From: DATGZX01 sp035296965
Lineage (GTDB): Bacteria; Planctomycetota; Planctomycetia; Gemmatales; Gemmataceae
NCBI GenBank assembly: GCA_035296965.1
Contig: DATGZX010000156.1
Coordinates: forward strand, 1 to 64,000
Direction of reading: 5' to 3'
Length of the DNA: 64,000 nucleotides
Shown here: in pieces, positions 27,246 to 37,122 of the stretch
How positions within the stretch are numbered: the first letter of the stretch is position 1
Layout of the letters: every line of letters starts with the position of its first letter
Translations under genes and position numbers: made by a program
The notes under the pieces: generated by a model
What the model was told of the DNA's origin: nothing
Seen by the model: the letters and a program-made list of their open reading frames with translations, nothing else
Databases searched by the model: none

Positions 27246-28586
27246 ATGAACCTGCTCGTGATCCGAGGTGACTTACAATCCCACTCTGGCCATTCGGCTG
27301 CCGCGCGGGACTATTGCCGGGCGGTCAACGGTATCTTCGACAAGGTGGTCGGCGTCGACATCCACTATTCACCCGACCGGCCCTTCGAACCGTTTACTCA
27401 CCCCGTCACGACGGACACGGAAGCGCAACGTCTCGCCGCGCGAGCGGACTTCACCCTGGTGTTGACCTACACGACGCCCGGTCATTACGCCCGCTATCCG
27501 GGAGCCGCCAATGTGGGCCTGACGGTTTGGGAGACGGACCGCCTGCCGCTCCAAGGCGAGCCGCGCTCGCCCTGGGTGGGCCAGATCAATGAGATGGACG
27601 GGCTCTGGGTGCAGAGTGCGCACTCAAAGGCCGTTTATGAGGCCGCCGGCGTGACGACTCCCGTCTGTGTAGTTCCCTGGCCGGCCAGGGTCACCGCATC
27701 CTCCCAAGCCGGCCTTCCCGAAGGCGAGGTTTACGACCTCGACCGCAGGCCGTGGCTGGGTCATAGGCTGATCCGATTTGCGCGACTGCGGGGCTACCGT
27801 TTTCGCTGGTCGCGCTGGCTCATGGAACGAGCGGGGCCGCGCGCCGTCGCGCACGTACTGAATTCGCTGCGCATTTCTTCTCAGGCCATTGAGTCTCCTG
27901 CGGAACGCGCGCTCGTCTGCGTTGCCCAGGACGTGCCTCGCAAAGGTTTGCTCCTCTTCCTCTCCGAATGGCTGGAGTTCAAGCGCCGGCCGGAAGCAAC
28001 ACCCTGGTATCTGATCTTGAAGACGACCCCGATCGACCCGCGGATGCCCGCTTTCGACTTTGTGACGCACTTCTGGGGCCCGGTCAACGCCTTGAAGCGA
28101 CAATTGCGCGTCAAACGTTCCGGAGTCTACCTCTGGACAGGCAACCTCGACGGATCGGGGTTTTCAAGGTTGCTCTCGAACACGCATGGCGCGGTGGCCG
28201 CCTCGCTCGGCGAAGGCTTTTGCGGTCCCGCGGCCCAGGCTCTGGCCCTTGGCAAACCCCTGGTCACCCCCCGGCACACGGCATTTGCAGATTACGTCCC
28301 CGAAGATTATCCCTACGCCTACGCGAGCCGGCCCGTGGCTGTCAGTTTTGTCAACGATCCGCTTCGGGTTTACGATCCCGCTTCGCGCTGGGAAGTCCCG
28401 GTTCCATTCGCGATCGCGAACGCACTCAGTCGCTTTGCGAAAGACACGCCCGCAGAACGAGCACTTGTAGGAGCGCGGACCCGCGCATATGTCGAGCGAC
28501 AATGCGGTCCAGGAAGCGTGCGAGAGATAATTGCCCAAGAGGTGCGCCGACTCCGAGTCATCGTTGGCGGCCGCAAGGCAGCCTAA
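27246..28586 (+). CDS. GT4-like glycosyltransferase
   Basis: 446 residues. Late in the protein (about 330-365) the donor-binding motif appears: SLGEGFCGPAAQALALGKPLV, a typical GT-B E-x7-E variant. The N-terminal half resembles the acceptor domain, with VGLTVWETDRLP and WVQSAHSKAVYEAAGV typical of GT4 enzymes. Cytoplasmic, likely adding sugar to a surface polysaccharide or protein glycan. ATG 27246 begins the alignable sequence; upstream in-frame codons run through non-protein-like sequence. It precedes a methyltransferase gene by 61 bases, suggesting a two-gene glycan-modification unit. Confidence 0.75.
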   Translation: MNLLVIRGDLQSHSGHSAAARDYCRAVNGIFDKVVGVDIHYSPDRPFEPFTHPVTTDTEAQRLAARADFTLVLTYTTPGHYARYPGAANVGLTVWETDRLPLQGEPRSPWVGQINEMDGLWVQSAHSKAVYEAAGVTTPVCVVPWPARVTASSQAGLPEGEVYDLDRRPWLGHRLIRFARLRGYRFRWSRWLMERAGPRAVAHVLNSLRISSQAIESPAERALVCVAQDVPRKGLLLFLSEWLEFKRRPEATPWYLILKTTPIDPRMPAFDFVTHFWGPVNALKRQLRVKRSGVYLWTGNLDGSGFSRLLSNTHGAVAASLGEGFCGPAAQALALGKPLVTPRHTAFADYVPEDYPYAYASRPVAVSFVNDPLRVYDPASRWEVPVPFAIANALSRFAKDTPAERALVGARTRAYVERQCGPGSVREIIAQEVRRLRVIVGGRKAA

Positions 28587-28647
28587 CCAGGCGTATCCCC
28601 GCGCGACCGAGACTTCTTGGCAGCCAGAAGGATGAGGGTACCACTCG

Positions 28648-30318
28648 GTGAGCGATTCCACGACTGGACCCGACTTGGCGCCAGAGCTCGAGGAAGGCCA
28701 GGATTCTCCTGAGCCGGCCTGGTTTTCGGAGTTGTTGACCTGTCCTGATTGTGGTCGCGGTCCCCTCGAATCTGCTACGCATTGTCGCTGGTGCCCTGGC
28801 TGCGGCTCTCGGTTTACAGTCCGAAACGGCATTAATTACCTATTCTCGTCCGACTTCAAAGATACTTTTGCGAAGAACAGGCTCGCCTGGAACGGTTTGA
28901 AGCGCGCACGCGGCGACCGGCCGCTCAGCCCGGAGGACGCGCTCAAGCTTCCCGAGGATGCGCAGACAAGAGATTTGCTTTTTTGGTTACGAACCCGGCT
29001 GGCTGGAGACGGCCCGCGCAGGGTGCTCGAATTGGGAGCTGGCCGTGGCTGGGCGGCGCGCACCCTGGTGGAAGATGGGCACCAGGTTATCGCCAGCGAC
29101 GCACAGGATGATGACGAGATCGGCCTGGGGTTTGCATCACGGCTGCGCAGCGACAGCGCACATTGGTACGCCTGCGTCGTGACCGGCGCGGAATCGCTCC
29201 CCTTTCAATCCGGCTCCTTTGACTGTATCTATTGCTTCTCGACCTTGCGTTACATCATCGATCTGGAACGTGTTCTGCGAGAAGTCAGTCGTCTCCTGAA
29301 GCCCGGCGGCCTATTCATCGCTTTGCAAGAGCCTTTTCGCGGCCTGCTGACAACTTCGCTGCAACGGCTGCAAAATAGCGACTGTCATAAGCTGGCGCGT
29401 TGGTGGCACATCGGCCCCCTTCCGGATGGGACCGCATCGACACTAACAAACTTCAGGACGATTTTCGGCACCCTCTTCCACGAAGTGGCCCGCCGCGCCC
29501 CGTTTTGTGTGGCGAGCGCCCGAGAACTGGGTCTGCAGGCCACGGTGTTGCCGGTGGACACTCTCTCGACGATTCCCCCCGACGGCGACCATCCAGAGAG
29601 TGAGTTGCTGCAGCGGCGCGGCTGGCTTGATGCCTTTGCTGCCGCCCATAGTCTGGAGCCTGCGCGTCTGCGCGAGACCCTCGAGTTGACCCCGCAAGAC
29701 CAGAAGAGCCAACTGCTTTCGGAATTCCTTGGACACTGGGTGCATGTCGGCAACATAGAGGGCGTTCTCCTGGCCCGAAAATTGGAGCAAAAACATGGCC
29801 TTCCCGGCCATCCGCGTGCAAATGACGTGGGGCGTTGCCGCCAACTGGAGCAGCTTCTCCTCGCTTGTTCATCGAACAATTTCCTGCCCATCTACGGCTT
29901 CTATCCCGGGCAGTCCGACGAGCAGGGGACCTACCACTGGATGCAACCGCGCGCGGGGCTGATCATCCCCGGCTGTCAGTCCGTTGAGATCACGGTGGTT
30001 ATTGCGGCACGCGCGTTTTGGAGCCAGATGGTCCGGGTGGACCTGCACCTGGAGGATGCTGGTATCCCCCTTCTGTCGTTCGTAGCCAGGCCTGGCGCAA
30101 CCATTACTGTCCGGGTGCCCATTCCCAAATCCGCATCGGAGAGGCCTTCGCTGTTGCTGCGGCTCAATTCCACGATCGCCTTCATGCCCAGCGACTATGG
30201 CCCTGCTCTGGCCGCAGATTCCCGATTGCTCGCGTTGCAACTTCGCTCGGTGCGCCCAGGCAATGTGCAGTCGTCGTCGATCGCCTCCCTTCTCGAGAAT
30301 CTCAGGCCGGCAGCCTGA
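28648..30318 (+). CDS. SAM-dependent methyltransferase with N-terminal zinc ribbon
   Basis: 556 residues from a GTG start. The N-terminus has a likely zinc ribbon (CPDCG about residue 32, CRWCPGC about 47). A class I methyltransferase domain follows with motif I LELGAGRGWAARTLV, an acidic ASDAQDD loop, SGSFDCIYCFSTLRYI and LLKPGGLF. Beyond about residue 330 is a long C-terminal region ending in a beta-rich part of unknown function. The zinc ribbon plus methyltransferase pairing is frequent in polysaccharide and natural-product clusters. The adjacent glycosyltransferase supports a role in glycan or glycolipid modification; substrate unknown. Confidence 0.78.
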   Translation: MSDSTTGPDLAPELEEGQDSPEPAWFSELLTCPDCGRGPLESATHCRWCPGCGSRFTVRNGINYLFSSDFKDTFAKNRLAWNGLKRARGDRPLSPEDALKLPEDAQTRDLLFWLRTRLAGDGPRRVLELGAGRGWAARTLVEDGHQVIASDAQDDDEIGLGFASRLRSDSAHWYACVVTGAESLPFQSGSFDCIYCFSTLRYIIDLERVLREVSRLLKPGGLFIALQEPFRGLLTTSLQRLQNSDCHKLARWWHIGPLPDGTASTLTNFRTIFGTLFHEVARRAPFCVASARELGLQATVLPVDTLSTIPPDGDHPESELLQRRGWLDAFAAAHSLEPARLRETLELTPQDQKSQLLSEFLGHWVHVGNIEGVLLARKLEQKHGLPGHPRANDVGRCRQLEQLLLACSSNNFLPIYGFYPGQSDEQGTYHWMQPRAGLIIPGCQSVEITVVIAARAFWSQMVRVDLHLEDAGIPLLSFVARPGATITVRVPIPKSASERPSLLLRLNSTIAFMPSDYGPALAADSRLLALQLRSVRPGNVQSSSIASLLENLRPAA

Positions 30319-30647
30319 AGCCGAATTAAAGAATAAGAAAGTTGCTTCAGGCGCGTAACAACCGTCTGGAAAACCGATCCTGGATCATAGAGGCAGTCTC
30401 GACCGCGGTGGGAGACAGCGTCGTCCGCGCGGATGTTGCCGGTCGTTGACGCAAGAACGGCAGCGGCTTAGACTTCGAGATAGTCCTCTCCACCGGATCG
30501 GGCTGGTGCTCTGTTATTCCTCTCGCGCTGAGTGCGTAGTTCGGTGAAGCTGGAATTGCAAGCTCAGCAATTCCGACCTGTGAGAGCACCGTGGACGAAC
30601 GTGGATGGCGGACTTCTCAGAAGGGGCGAGGAGGCGCTGCGATTGTG
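30319..30647. other. Leader region of the sigma-kinase operon
   Basis: No convincing gene. It contains an inverted repeat GGAATTGC (30552-30559) and GCAATTCC (30567-30574) with a seven-base spacer, about 75 bases before the sigma-factor ATG. The repeat could be an operator or RNA hairpin. Confidence 0.5.
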
Positions 30648-31277
30648 ATGTCCTTACCAGGCCATCCGGCTAATCGTTTGCTGGGAGAAGCGCGCGCTGG
30701 GCGAAGCGAGAGCCTGGGCTCCCTGCTCGAGCTCTATCGCGAATACCTACGCGTGTTGGCTCGAGCCCAGCTCAACCCGCGCCTCCAGGCGCGTGCCAGC
30801 CCGTCCGACCTTGTTCAGGAAACCTTCTTGCAGGCATGCCGTCACTTTGAGCAGTTTCGCGGCAGCACAGAAAAAGAATGGTTGGCCTGGCTGCGGCGTA
30901 TCCTCGTGCACAGCTTGGCGCAGCTCGTGGAACGGCAGGTGTTGACGCAAAAGCGCGACATATCTCGGAATGTCACGACGGGACAAGGTCAGAGGACTTC
31001 CAATAGTTCCTCCGGCGCGGCAGAACCTGCTTTGATCAGCCCTGGGAGTTCACCCAGCGCGCAGGCCCAGCGCCGCGAACTTGCAGCGCTGGTGGCGGAT
31101 CAACTCGCTCGGCTGCCTGCGGACTACCGCGAAGTCTTGATGCTGCGCAACATCGAAAGTCTTCCGTTCGAGGAAGTGGCCCGGCGCATGGGCCGCACCT
31201 CCGGGGCCGTGCGCATTCTTTGGTTACGGGCGCTCGGCCAACTTCGGGAGATGCATGCAGGGGAAGGGCAGGCATGA
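30648..31277 (+). CDS. ECF-type RNA polymerase sigma factor
   Basis: 209 residues. Region 2 is seen in SPSDLVQETFLQACRHFEQF with the -10-binding helix, followed by a tryptophan-rich EKEWLAWLRRILVH; a linker; and region 4 (LARLPADYREVLMLRNIESLPFEEVARRMG) with a helix-turn-helix that reads the -35 box. This type is planctomycete-expanded and is often followed by a kinase gene. Its stop overlaps the kinase start as ATGA (31274-31277), indicating translational coupling. An ATG 57 bases earlier in frame is an alternative start. No anti-sigma factor is adjacent; the coupled kinase may regulate it. Confidence 0.9.
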   Translation: MSLPGHPANRLLGEARAGRSESLGSLLELYREYLRVLARAQLNPRLQARASPSDLVQETFLQACRHFEQFRGSTEKEWLAWLRRILVHSLAQLVERQVLTQKRDISRNVTTGQGQRTSNSSSGAAEPALISPGSSPSAQAQRRELAALVADQLARLPADYREVLMLRNIESLPFEEVARRMGRTSGAVRILWLRALGQLREMHAGEGQA

Positions 31278-33538
31278 ACATGGAATGCGATGGCACAACC
31301 CCGTCAGCCGAGATCTCGTCGCAGCAGTCCACCCTCGTGCTCGGCATCCTCGAAGAGTACCTGGAAAATCGCGAGCGCGGTGACGGCCAGCGGCCCCAGG
31401 AACTGCTCGACCGCTATCCTGATCTTGCCCCAGTGCTGGAGCCTTATCTGGAAACCCTGGAAGCCCTCGATGGAGCCGCCGCCAGCTTGAAAGGTGCGGC
31501 ACGCGAATCCGAGCCAGCACCGTCGGCCGCGCCCGCCGAACAAGATCGCATTGGTGATTTCCAAATCCTGCGCGAGGTTGGTCGAGGCGGCATGGGCGTG
31601 GTTTATGAAGCCAAGCAATTATCGCTCGGCCGCCGCGTGGCTCTCAAGGTGCTCCCGGTTGCGGCCGGCATGGACGCAAAGCAGCTCCAACGCTTCAGAA
31701 ACGAGGCCCAGGCGGCTGCCAACTTGCATCACAACCACATTGTGCCCATTTATTTCGTAGGCAGCGACCGGGGCGTCCACTACTACGCCATGCAATTCAT
31801 CGACGGGCAAACCCTTGCCGAAGTGATCGCCGAAGTGCGCCACTTGGCGGTTGGCGGCGCCCAGGGCAGGCAGGACGAAGTCGCCGCCGTCCCCGAGCCT
31901 GCCGATTCGGACAAGCCCACGCCGACGGTGGACATGCCCACCCCCCCGGCAGTCCCCCTCTCGACGGAGCGATCGAATCGAAGTCCCGCTTTCTTTCGCT
32001 CAGTCGCTCAATTGGGCCGGCAGGCCGCCGAAGCCCTCGAACACGCTCATCAACTTGGTGTGATCCATCGCGACATCAAGCCTGCCAATCTCCTCCTCGA
32101 GGCGACAGGCCACCTGTGGATCACGGATTTTGGCCTAGCACGTTGGTCCACCGAGCAGAGCCTCACGGTGACCGGCGACCTGGTCGGCACGCTTCGCTAT
32201 ATGAGCCCAGAGCAGGCCCTCGCCAAACGAGGTCTCGTGGACCATCGCAGCGACATCTATTCCCTGGGCGTTACGCTCTATGAAATGCTGACGCAGCAGC
32301 CCGCGCTTGCGGGAACCGACAGAGCAGAATTGCTGCGGCAGATAGTTCACGAAGATCCCCAAAAGCCAACGCGCCTGAATCCGCGCATCCCCGTGGAACT
32401 CGAAACGATCGTGCTGAAGGCGATGACCAAGGAACCTGAACACCGCTATGCGACGGCGCAGGAATTGGGGGATGATCTGCAGCGGTTCTTGGACAATCGG
32501 CCTATCCAGGCCAGACCGCCCACGGCGCGCGAGCGAACAGCCAAGTGGGTGCGTAGACACCAGCCGCTGGTCACTATTGCGGGGGCCCTCGCGGTGCTGA
32601 CCATGCTCGCCCTCTTTGCCACGACGCTGCTGATCTGGACAAAAGAACGGGAAACCAACGCGCAACGCCAGCGCGCGGAGCAGAACTTCGACAAAGCCTT
32701 GAAGGGAACAAAGGACCTGTTGCTGAAACTGGAAGACCCACGCTGGAAAAACGTGCCTGGCAGCTCCGCGATTCTCGATGATATCGTCGGCAAGGGACTG
32801 GAGATTTTGCATGGTTTCGTCCACGAAGACAGCCCGGATCCTGCAGTCCAGTTCGAGACGGCGCGGACCCTGGTTCTGATTGGCCAGGTCAACATGGTCT
32901 GGCACCGGGTGAAGCCTTCCATCCAGGCATTGCGAAGGGCGTTCGCCCTCTTCGAAAGGCTCTCGGCTACCGACCCCGCGAATCCCGCCTACAGGCTCGA
33001 GTACGGAAATGGCCTGCTCCTGCTGGGGTCGCTCGATATCTCGACCAAGCAGCCTGAGCAGGCTGCCACGCACTATGCCCAGGGACTGGAGCAATATCGC
33101 CTCCTATTGCCGCACGCCAAGGGAGGCGAAGAACTCAACCGCCTGGCGTGGCTCCTGGTGACCTGTCCGGTAGTCTCACTCCGGGAACCCGCCGAGGCCC
33201 TGAGACTTGCCACGCAGGCCGTCGAGCGCGTGCCCAATGAGGCAAGGTTTTGGAACACGCTGGGGGTAGCCTGCTACCGGACGGATGACCTGACGGGTGC
33301 CCGGGCTGCACTGGAAAAATCCATGGGCCTCGGCAGCGGCGGCGATGCCTACGATTGGCTGTTTCTGGCAATGATTTCCTATCGGCAGGGCGACCAAGCA
33401 CATGCTCGTCAGTGGTACGACCGGTCGGAAGAGTGGATCGAGCAGCACCCACCACTGGCATACGATCTCGCCCTCTTCAAAGAAGAAGCCAGGGAATTAC
33501 TGTCGCGGCAAGAGACGCAAACAATTGGGAAACAGTAG
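31274..33538 (+). CDS. Membrane Ser/Thr protein kinase with TPR-like C-terminus
   Basis: 754 residues. A helical N-terminal region (1-80) precedes the kinase domain: GRGGMGVVYEA, the lysine in VALKVL, a ~60-residue insert around PEPADSDKPTPTVDMPTPP, HRDIKPANLL, DFGLAR and YMSPEQ. A single transmembrane helix (about residue 435, PLVTIAGALAVLTMLALF) is followed by a C-terminal half of helical repeats with TPR character (LATQAVERVPNEARFWNTLG). The kinase faces the cytoplasm, with the C-terminal half on the other side. It overlaps the sigma gene by four bases, and it likely controls the sigma factor directly or by phosphorylating a partner. Confidence 0.9.
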   Translation: MNMECDGTTPSAEISSQQSTLVLGILEEYLENRERGDGQRPQELLDRYPDLAPVLEPYLETLEALDGAAASLKGAARESEPAPSAAPAEQDRIGDFQILREVGRGGMGVVYEAKQLSLGRRVALKVLPVAAGMDAKQLQRFRNEAQAAANLHHNHIVPIYFVGSDRGVHYYAMQFIDGQTLAEVIAEVRHLAVGGAQGRQDEVAAVPEPADSDKPTPTVDMPTPPAVPLSTERSNRSPAFFRSVAQLGRQAAEALEHAHQLGVIHRDIKPANLLLEATGHLWITDFGLARWSTEQSLTVTGDLVGTLRYMSPEQALAKRGLVDHRSDIYSLGVTLYEMLTQQPALAGTDRAELLRQIVHEDPQKPTRLNPRIPVELETIVLKAMTKEPEHRYATAQELGDDLQRFLDNRPIQARPPTARERTAKWVRRHQPLVTIAGALAVLTMLALFATTLLIWTKERETNAQRQRAEQNFDKALKGTKDLLLKLEDPRWKNVPGSSAILDDIVGKGLEILHGFVHEDSPDPAVQFETARTLVLIGQVNMVWHRVKPSIQALRRAFALFERLSATDPANPAYRLEYGNGLLLLGSLDISTKQPEQAATHYAQGLEQYRLLLPHAKGGEELNRLAWLLVTCPVVSLREPAEALRLATQAVERVPNEARFWNTLGVACYRTDDLTGARAALEKSMGLGSGGDAYDWLFLAMISYRQGDQAHARQWYDRSEEWIEQHPPLAYDLALFKEEARELLSRQETQTIGKQ

Positions 33539-33594
33539 CGGGCCCTCTACAAAGTTCGCGCGCCGCACCGTAGCCCGCTGATCTTAAGTCCAGT

Positions 33595-33610
33595 CTCCCT
33601 GTACAGGGAG
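33595..33610. repeat. 16-base perfect palindrome after the kinase gene
   Basis: CTCCCTGTACAGGGAG is its own reverse complement, 56 bases after the stop of the sigma-linked kinase gene and upstream of the surface-protein gene. It may be a terminator stem without a U-run or a regulatory site. Confidence 0.45.
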
Positions 33611-33804
33611 CACGAGCGCATCACTCGGAAAGCCCAGGATTCACCTTGGCGCTGAGAGCCTACCCGCTCTCACGCGTTCGGGTTCGCGCCGCCCATCCAG
33701 GAACATTCTGCGCGCTCAGCATCGCTCCACGGTCAAGGTCTGCGCGCATGGAGCGCTGTCGACTTGTCATACCGCAGACCCATCCTCCTTAGGAGACGCA
33801 AGCC

Positions 33805-35988
33805 ATGTTGTTCGCATCGATTCTCGATTCCCTCTGGCGAATTCCCAGCGGTCACGCGCGACAGCTGGTCCATCGCCCATCCTCTCCGCCGCGGCAGCGC
33901 CCGCGCCGACGAACCTTCCAGCCGACGTTCGAGTCCCTGGAAGACCGCACCGCTCTAAGCACCCTCACGGTGCTCAATAACGCGGACAGCGGTCCCGGCT
34001 CCCTCCGCAACGCTCTTGCCATTGCCAACAATGGCGACCAGATCTTCTTCAACCACCACCTCGCTTCCGAGACGATCACTCTTACTAGCGGTCCCCTGGC
34101 GATCAACACCAGCGTCGCCATCACAGGGCTGGGTGCAAACCAGTTAGCGATCAGCGGCGATGCCGCCAGCCGGGTGTTCTCCGTCAGCGGCGGTGTGACT
34201 GCATCGATTACAAACCTCACGATCGCGAACGGACTTGCGGACCAGGGCGGCGGTATCGACAACGCTGGAACGTTGACTCTCAGCAACGATACATTGGTCA
34301 ACAACGAAGCCCTGGGGGACTCGAGCACGACGGGATTGGGAGGCGGCGTTTTCAATGAGCCAGGGGCCAGCCTCGCGGTCAAACACACGACTTTCATGGA
34401 AAATCAGAACGCGGGCGGGACGGTCGGATTGGGCTTTGGCGGCGCTCTGATGAATGAGGGCACGCTGACCATCAGCGCCAGCAACTTCACTGGGAATACT
34501 GCTACGGGCGGGGGCAATGGCTACGGGGCAGGAGGCGCCATTTCCAATCAGGGGACCGCGACGGCGGTCATCGACCAGACGACCTTCTATGCCAACCAGG
34601 CCATCGACGGCGTCGGCTTTCTCGCGGCGGGCGGGGCCATCGACAACGAATCGGGAGCCACTCTAAAGGTGACGAGTTCCATCTTCTCGAGCAACGAGGC
34701 CAACGGCAGCAACACCTACACTCTTGGCGGGGCCATCTTGAGCTATCAGGCAACATTGACTGTTGCCAACACCTGCTTCATGAACAACACTGCCCCCGGT
34801 TTCAGGTTTGGCGAGAGCGGTGCCATCGATAACGAAAACGGCCCTGCAACGATCATCGGTTGCACTTTCACCGCGAACGTTGCCAACGCCGTCGGCGCCG
34901 GCGGGTACAGCAATGCCGGTGCCATCACCAATCTGTTCGCCACGATGACAATTAGCAGTTCGTCCTTTATCAACAATCAGTCCGTCGCCGGCAACGGCGC
35001 CAACGAGGTCACGACCTTTGGGCAATCCATTGGCGGCGCGATCCTTAACCAGGGGGCAACGCTCACGCTCAACAACTGTACGCTGAGCGGCAACGTCGCC
35101 AAGGGTGGCGACGGCGGCGTCAACAATCCCGATTTCGCCGTCGGCAGCGCGCTTGGAGGCGGCATCTTCAATTACAACAACGCCACGCTCAACGCCACGG
35201 GCTGCACCTTGACCAACAACAAAGCCATCGCTGGCAGCAGTGCCGCCGGCTTTGGAACGCAAGCGGATGGCGGCGGCATCGACAACGACGTTGGTTCCAC
35301 GCTCACCCTCGTCAACAGTAAATTGACCGGCAACCAGGCTATCGGCGGCCCAGGCGCGGCCGGATACCACGGCGGCGACGGCATCGGCGGCGGTATCGTC
35401 ACTCAATATGGATCGAGCGCGACGATCAAAGGTTGCGTGCTCGCCGGCAATGAAGCACTCGGCGGAGCCGGCGGGGCAGGCGGCAGCGGTGGCAGGGGCT
35501 TCGGCGGCGGCATCATTTGTGGCCACCCGAACAATGCGAATCCGGACGGCGCTACGCTGGCGATGACGAATACCTCGGTCCTTGCCAATCTAGCACAGGG
35601 CGGGGCTGGAGGAACCGGCGCCGTGGGCGGCGACGGACTTGGTGGCGGCATCCTCATCGAGGCTACGGCCAGCGGCACGGTCCAGGGTGGCACTGTTTCA
35701 CTCAATCAGGCTATAGGTGGTGCCGGCGGCTCAGGAGGCAACGGCGCTGACGGCACAGGAGGGGGCATTGATGCCGATGGCGGCACCCTCAGCTTGAACT
35801 CCGCAATCGTTGTGGCAAACCTCGCACTCGGCGGCGCCGCGGGCAACGGCGGCAGCTCAGGCCAGGGATTAGGGGGAGGCGTTTACGTTGCAGCAAGCTC
35901 CACAGCAAGCGAGACGCAATCGCTAATCTTTGCCAACTTCGCCTCCACTAGCGGCAACGATGTGTTTGGGATCTTGATGAGGCATTGA
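33805..35988 (+). CDS. Secreted beta-helix surface protein with LEPR-XLL-like signal
   Basis: 727 residues. The N-terminus has the motif FESLEDRTALS, corresponding to the LEPR-XLL export/anchor signal seen in large planctomycete extracellular proteins, after a basic stretch (RQRPRRRTF). The remainder consists of roughly 20-45-residue repeats rich in G, N, T and A (such as GGAILNQGATLTLNNCTLSG), expected to fold as a right-handed parallel beta-helix, resembling polymorphic outer membrane-type proteins. No C-terminal autotransporter barrel or dockerin is visible. The gene is monocistronic, with GGAG nine bases before ATG 33805. Confidence 0.82.
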   Translation: MLFASILDSLWRIPSGHARQLVHRPSSPPRQRPRRRTFQPTFESLEDRTALSTLTVLNNADSGPGSLRNALAIANNGDQIFFNHHLASETITLTSGPLAINTSVAITGLGANQLAISGDAASRVFSVSGGVTASITNLTIANGLADQGGGIDNAGTLTLSNDTLVNNEALGDSSTTGLGGGVFNEPGASLAVKHTTFMENQNAGGTVGLGFGGALMNEGTLTISASNFTGNTATGGGNGYGAGGAISNQGTATAVIDQTTFYANQAIDGVGFLAAGGAIDNESGATLKVTSSIFSSNEANGSNTYTLGGAILSYQATLTVANTCFMNNTAPGFRFGESGAIDNENGPATIIGCTFTANVANAVGAGGYSNAGAITNLFATMTISSSSFINNQSVAGNGANEVTTFGQSIGGAILNQGATLTLNNCTLSGNVAKGGDGGVNNPDFAVGSALGGGIFNYNNATLNATGCTLTNNKAIAGSSAAGFGTQADGGGIDNDVGSTLTLVNSKLTGNQAIGGPGAAGYHGGDGIGGGIVTQYGSSATIKGCVLAGNEALGGAGGAGGSGGRGFGGGIICGHPNNANPDGATLAMTNTSVLANLAQGGAGGTGAVGGDGLGGGILIEATASGTVQGGTVSLNQAIGGAGGSGGNGADGTGGGIDADGGTLSLNSAIVVANLALGGAAGNGGSSGQGLGGGVYVAASSTASETQSLIFANFASTSGNDVFGILMRH

Positions 35989-36010
35989 TTGAAAGTGGCT
36001 GTCCCCAAAG

Positions 36011-36040
36011 CCCCTCTCCCACGTGCTCGCGGGAGAGGGG
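36011..36040. terminator. Bidirectional hairpin between convergent genes
   Basis: CCCCTCTCCC and GGGAGAGGGG form a 10-base perfect stem with a 10-base loop. It lies 22 bases after the surface-protein stop and 35 bases after the stop of the convergent glycosyltransferase gene. There is no clear U-tract on either side, so the terminator role rests on position and stem strength. Confidence 0.5.
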
Positions 36041-36075
36041 ATAGGACCCATGCGGCCTAGAGGACCTATAACCCT

Positions 36076-37122
36076 TTATGCCGCGCTCGCCCCGACCTTT
36101 TCCGACCAAGGCGCCTCAGTCATCCATACTCCCCCTACGTAACGTTCGGTCGACAGATCAAGGCCTGCCAGATAGGTGCCAAGACACTGATGAACTTGCC
36201 GCGGCGTGAGATTCGTCAAGCATTCCTGCGTGTGACACATATTCACAGACGCCCGGCTAAATTGCTGGCAAGGACTGCATAGGTAGCGGCGGGAAAGAAT
36301 GGCATTGAAACGGCCAAGCGGCGCGAACCGCCTCCAGGGACTCCCGCCAAACAAGGACAACACCGGCCGGGCCAGAGCGGCCAGATGCGCCGTACCCGAA
36401 TCGGTGGCGACGATCAAATCTACTAGTTGGTGAAGACGTCCGAGGGTAGTCCCGAAGTCGTTGCCGCCAATCACTATTTGCGGAAAGTAGCCAATCGACC
36501 CGAGCAATGCGTCGCCGAGAATCTGCAGCCGACCTCTTTCTGCCGGCCCACCCACCAGAACGGTTGCAATGTGGTCGCGATGGAGCAGCTCCGCAAGCTC
36601 CAACCAATGACACAAAGGCCAGGCATTCAGGCGAAAACCGGCCGAAATGCCAAGGCCAATCGCTTTGGGGTTGGTGGGCCGACGATTCGTGGCCGGCAAG
36701 CTCGGATAGGTATAAGAGTCCAGGATTTCATAAGGCCCGGTCAACGATGCGACGATGTCTCGGTGCTCCGCGGCAACGTGCCTCTCCGAGTCGGCAAGCG
36801 AGGGAGCATGATATTCGATATCGGGAATCGTGAGGGAACGCTGAATCTGCCCGTCCCAGCGCAGGCAGATCAGCAGGTCGATCTCTTCGCGCAGGATCTG
36901 GTGGCGGGCCTGCTCCCCAAGGTCGCGCCCGCGATCCTTATCCAGGTGTGGAAGGAGCATGGGGAGCGCCCGCAGACCGGGAAACAGGTGACCGGCTAGC
37001 GGCACGTTCCTGGGATGACACAACAAGGTCAGGTCGGTGAAACGGCGGCGCAGTGCGGCAATGGCCGGCGCGGAAAGAATGAGGTCGCCCAGGTGGTCTG
37101 GTTTGAGGATGCCGACTCTCAC
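36076..37122 (-). CDS. Family 9 glycosyltransferase (heptosyltransferase type)
   Basis: 348 residues starting with GTG. The N-terminus KPDHLGDLILSAPAIAALRRRF and the C-terminal ATDSGTAHLAALARPVLSLF are the two hallmark motifs of ADP-heptose:LPS heptosyltransferases. A cysteine pair (LCSPCQQ) may bind metal. It is expected to add heptose to an LPS core at the cytoplasmic face of the inner membrane. Its start overlaps the stop of the preceding small gene by four bases (GTGA), and it is last of a three-gene glycan operon. LPS transport genes lie elsewhere in the window. Confidence 0.88.
   Translation of the reverse strand: MRVGILKPDHLGDLILSAPAIAALRRRFTDLTLLCHPRNVPLAGHLFPGLRALPMLLPHLDKDRGRDLGEQARHQILREEIDLLICLRWDGQIQRSLTIPDIEYHAPSLADSERHVAAEHRDIVASLTGPYEILDSYTYPSLPATNRRPTNPKAIGLGISAGFRLNAWPLCHWLELAELLHRDHIATVLVGGPAERGRLQILGDALLGSIGYFPQIVIGGNDFGTTLGRLHQLVDLIVATDSGTAHLAALARPVLSLFGGSPWRRFAPLGRFNAILSRRYLCSPCQQFSRASVNMCHTQECLTNLTPRQVHQCLGTYLAGLDLSTERYVGGVWMTEAPWSEKVGASAA

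Noticed and set aside
34663..35526. Minus-strand open frame within the beta-helix gene
   Set aside because: Composition mirrors the repetitive sense gene; no homologue-like motif.
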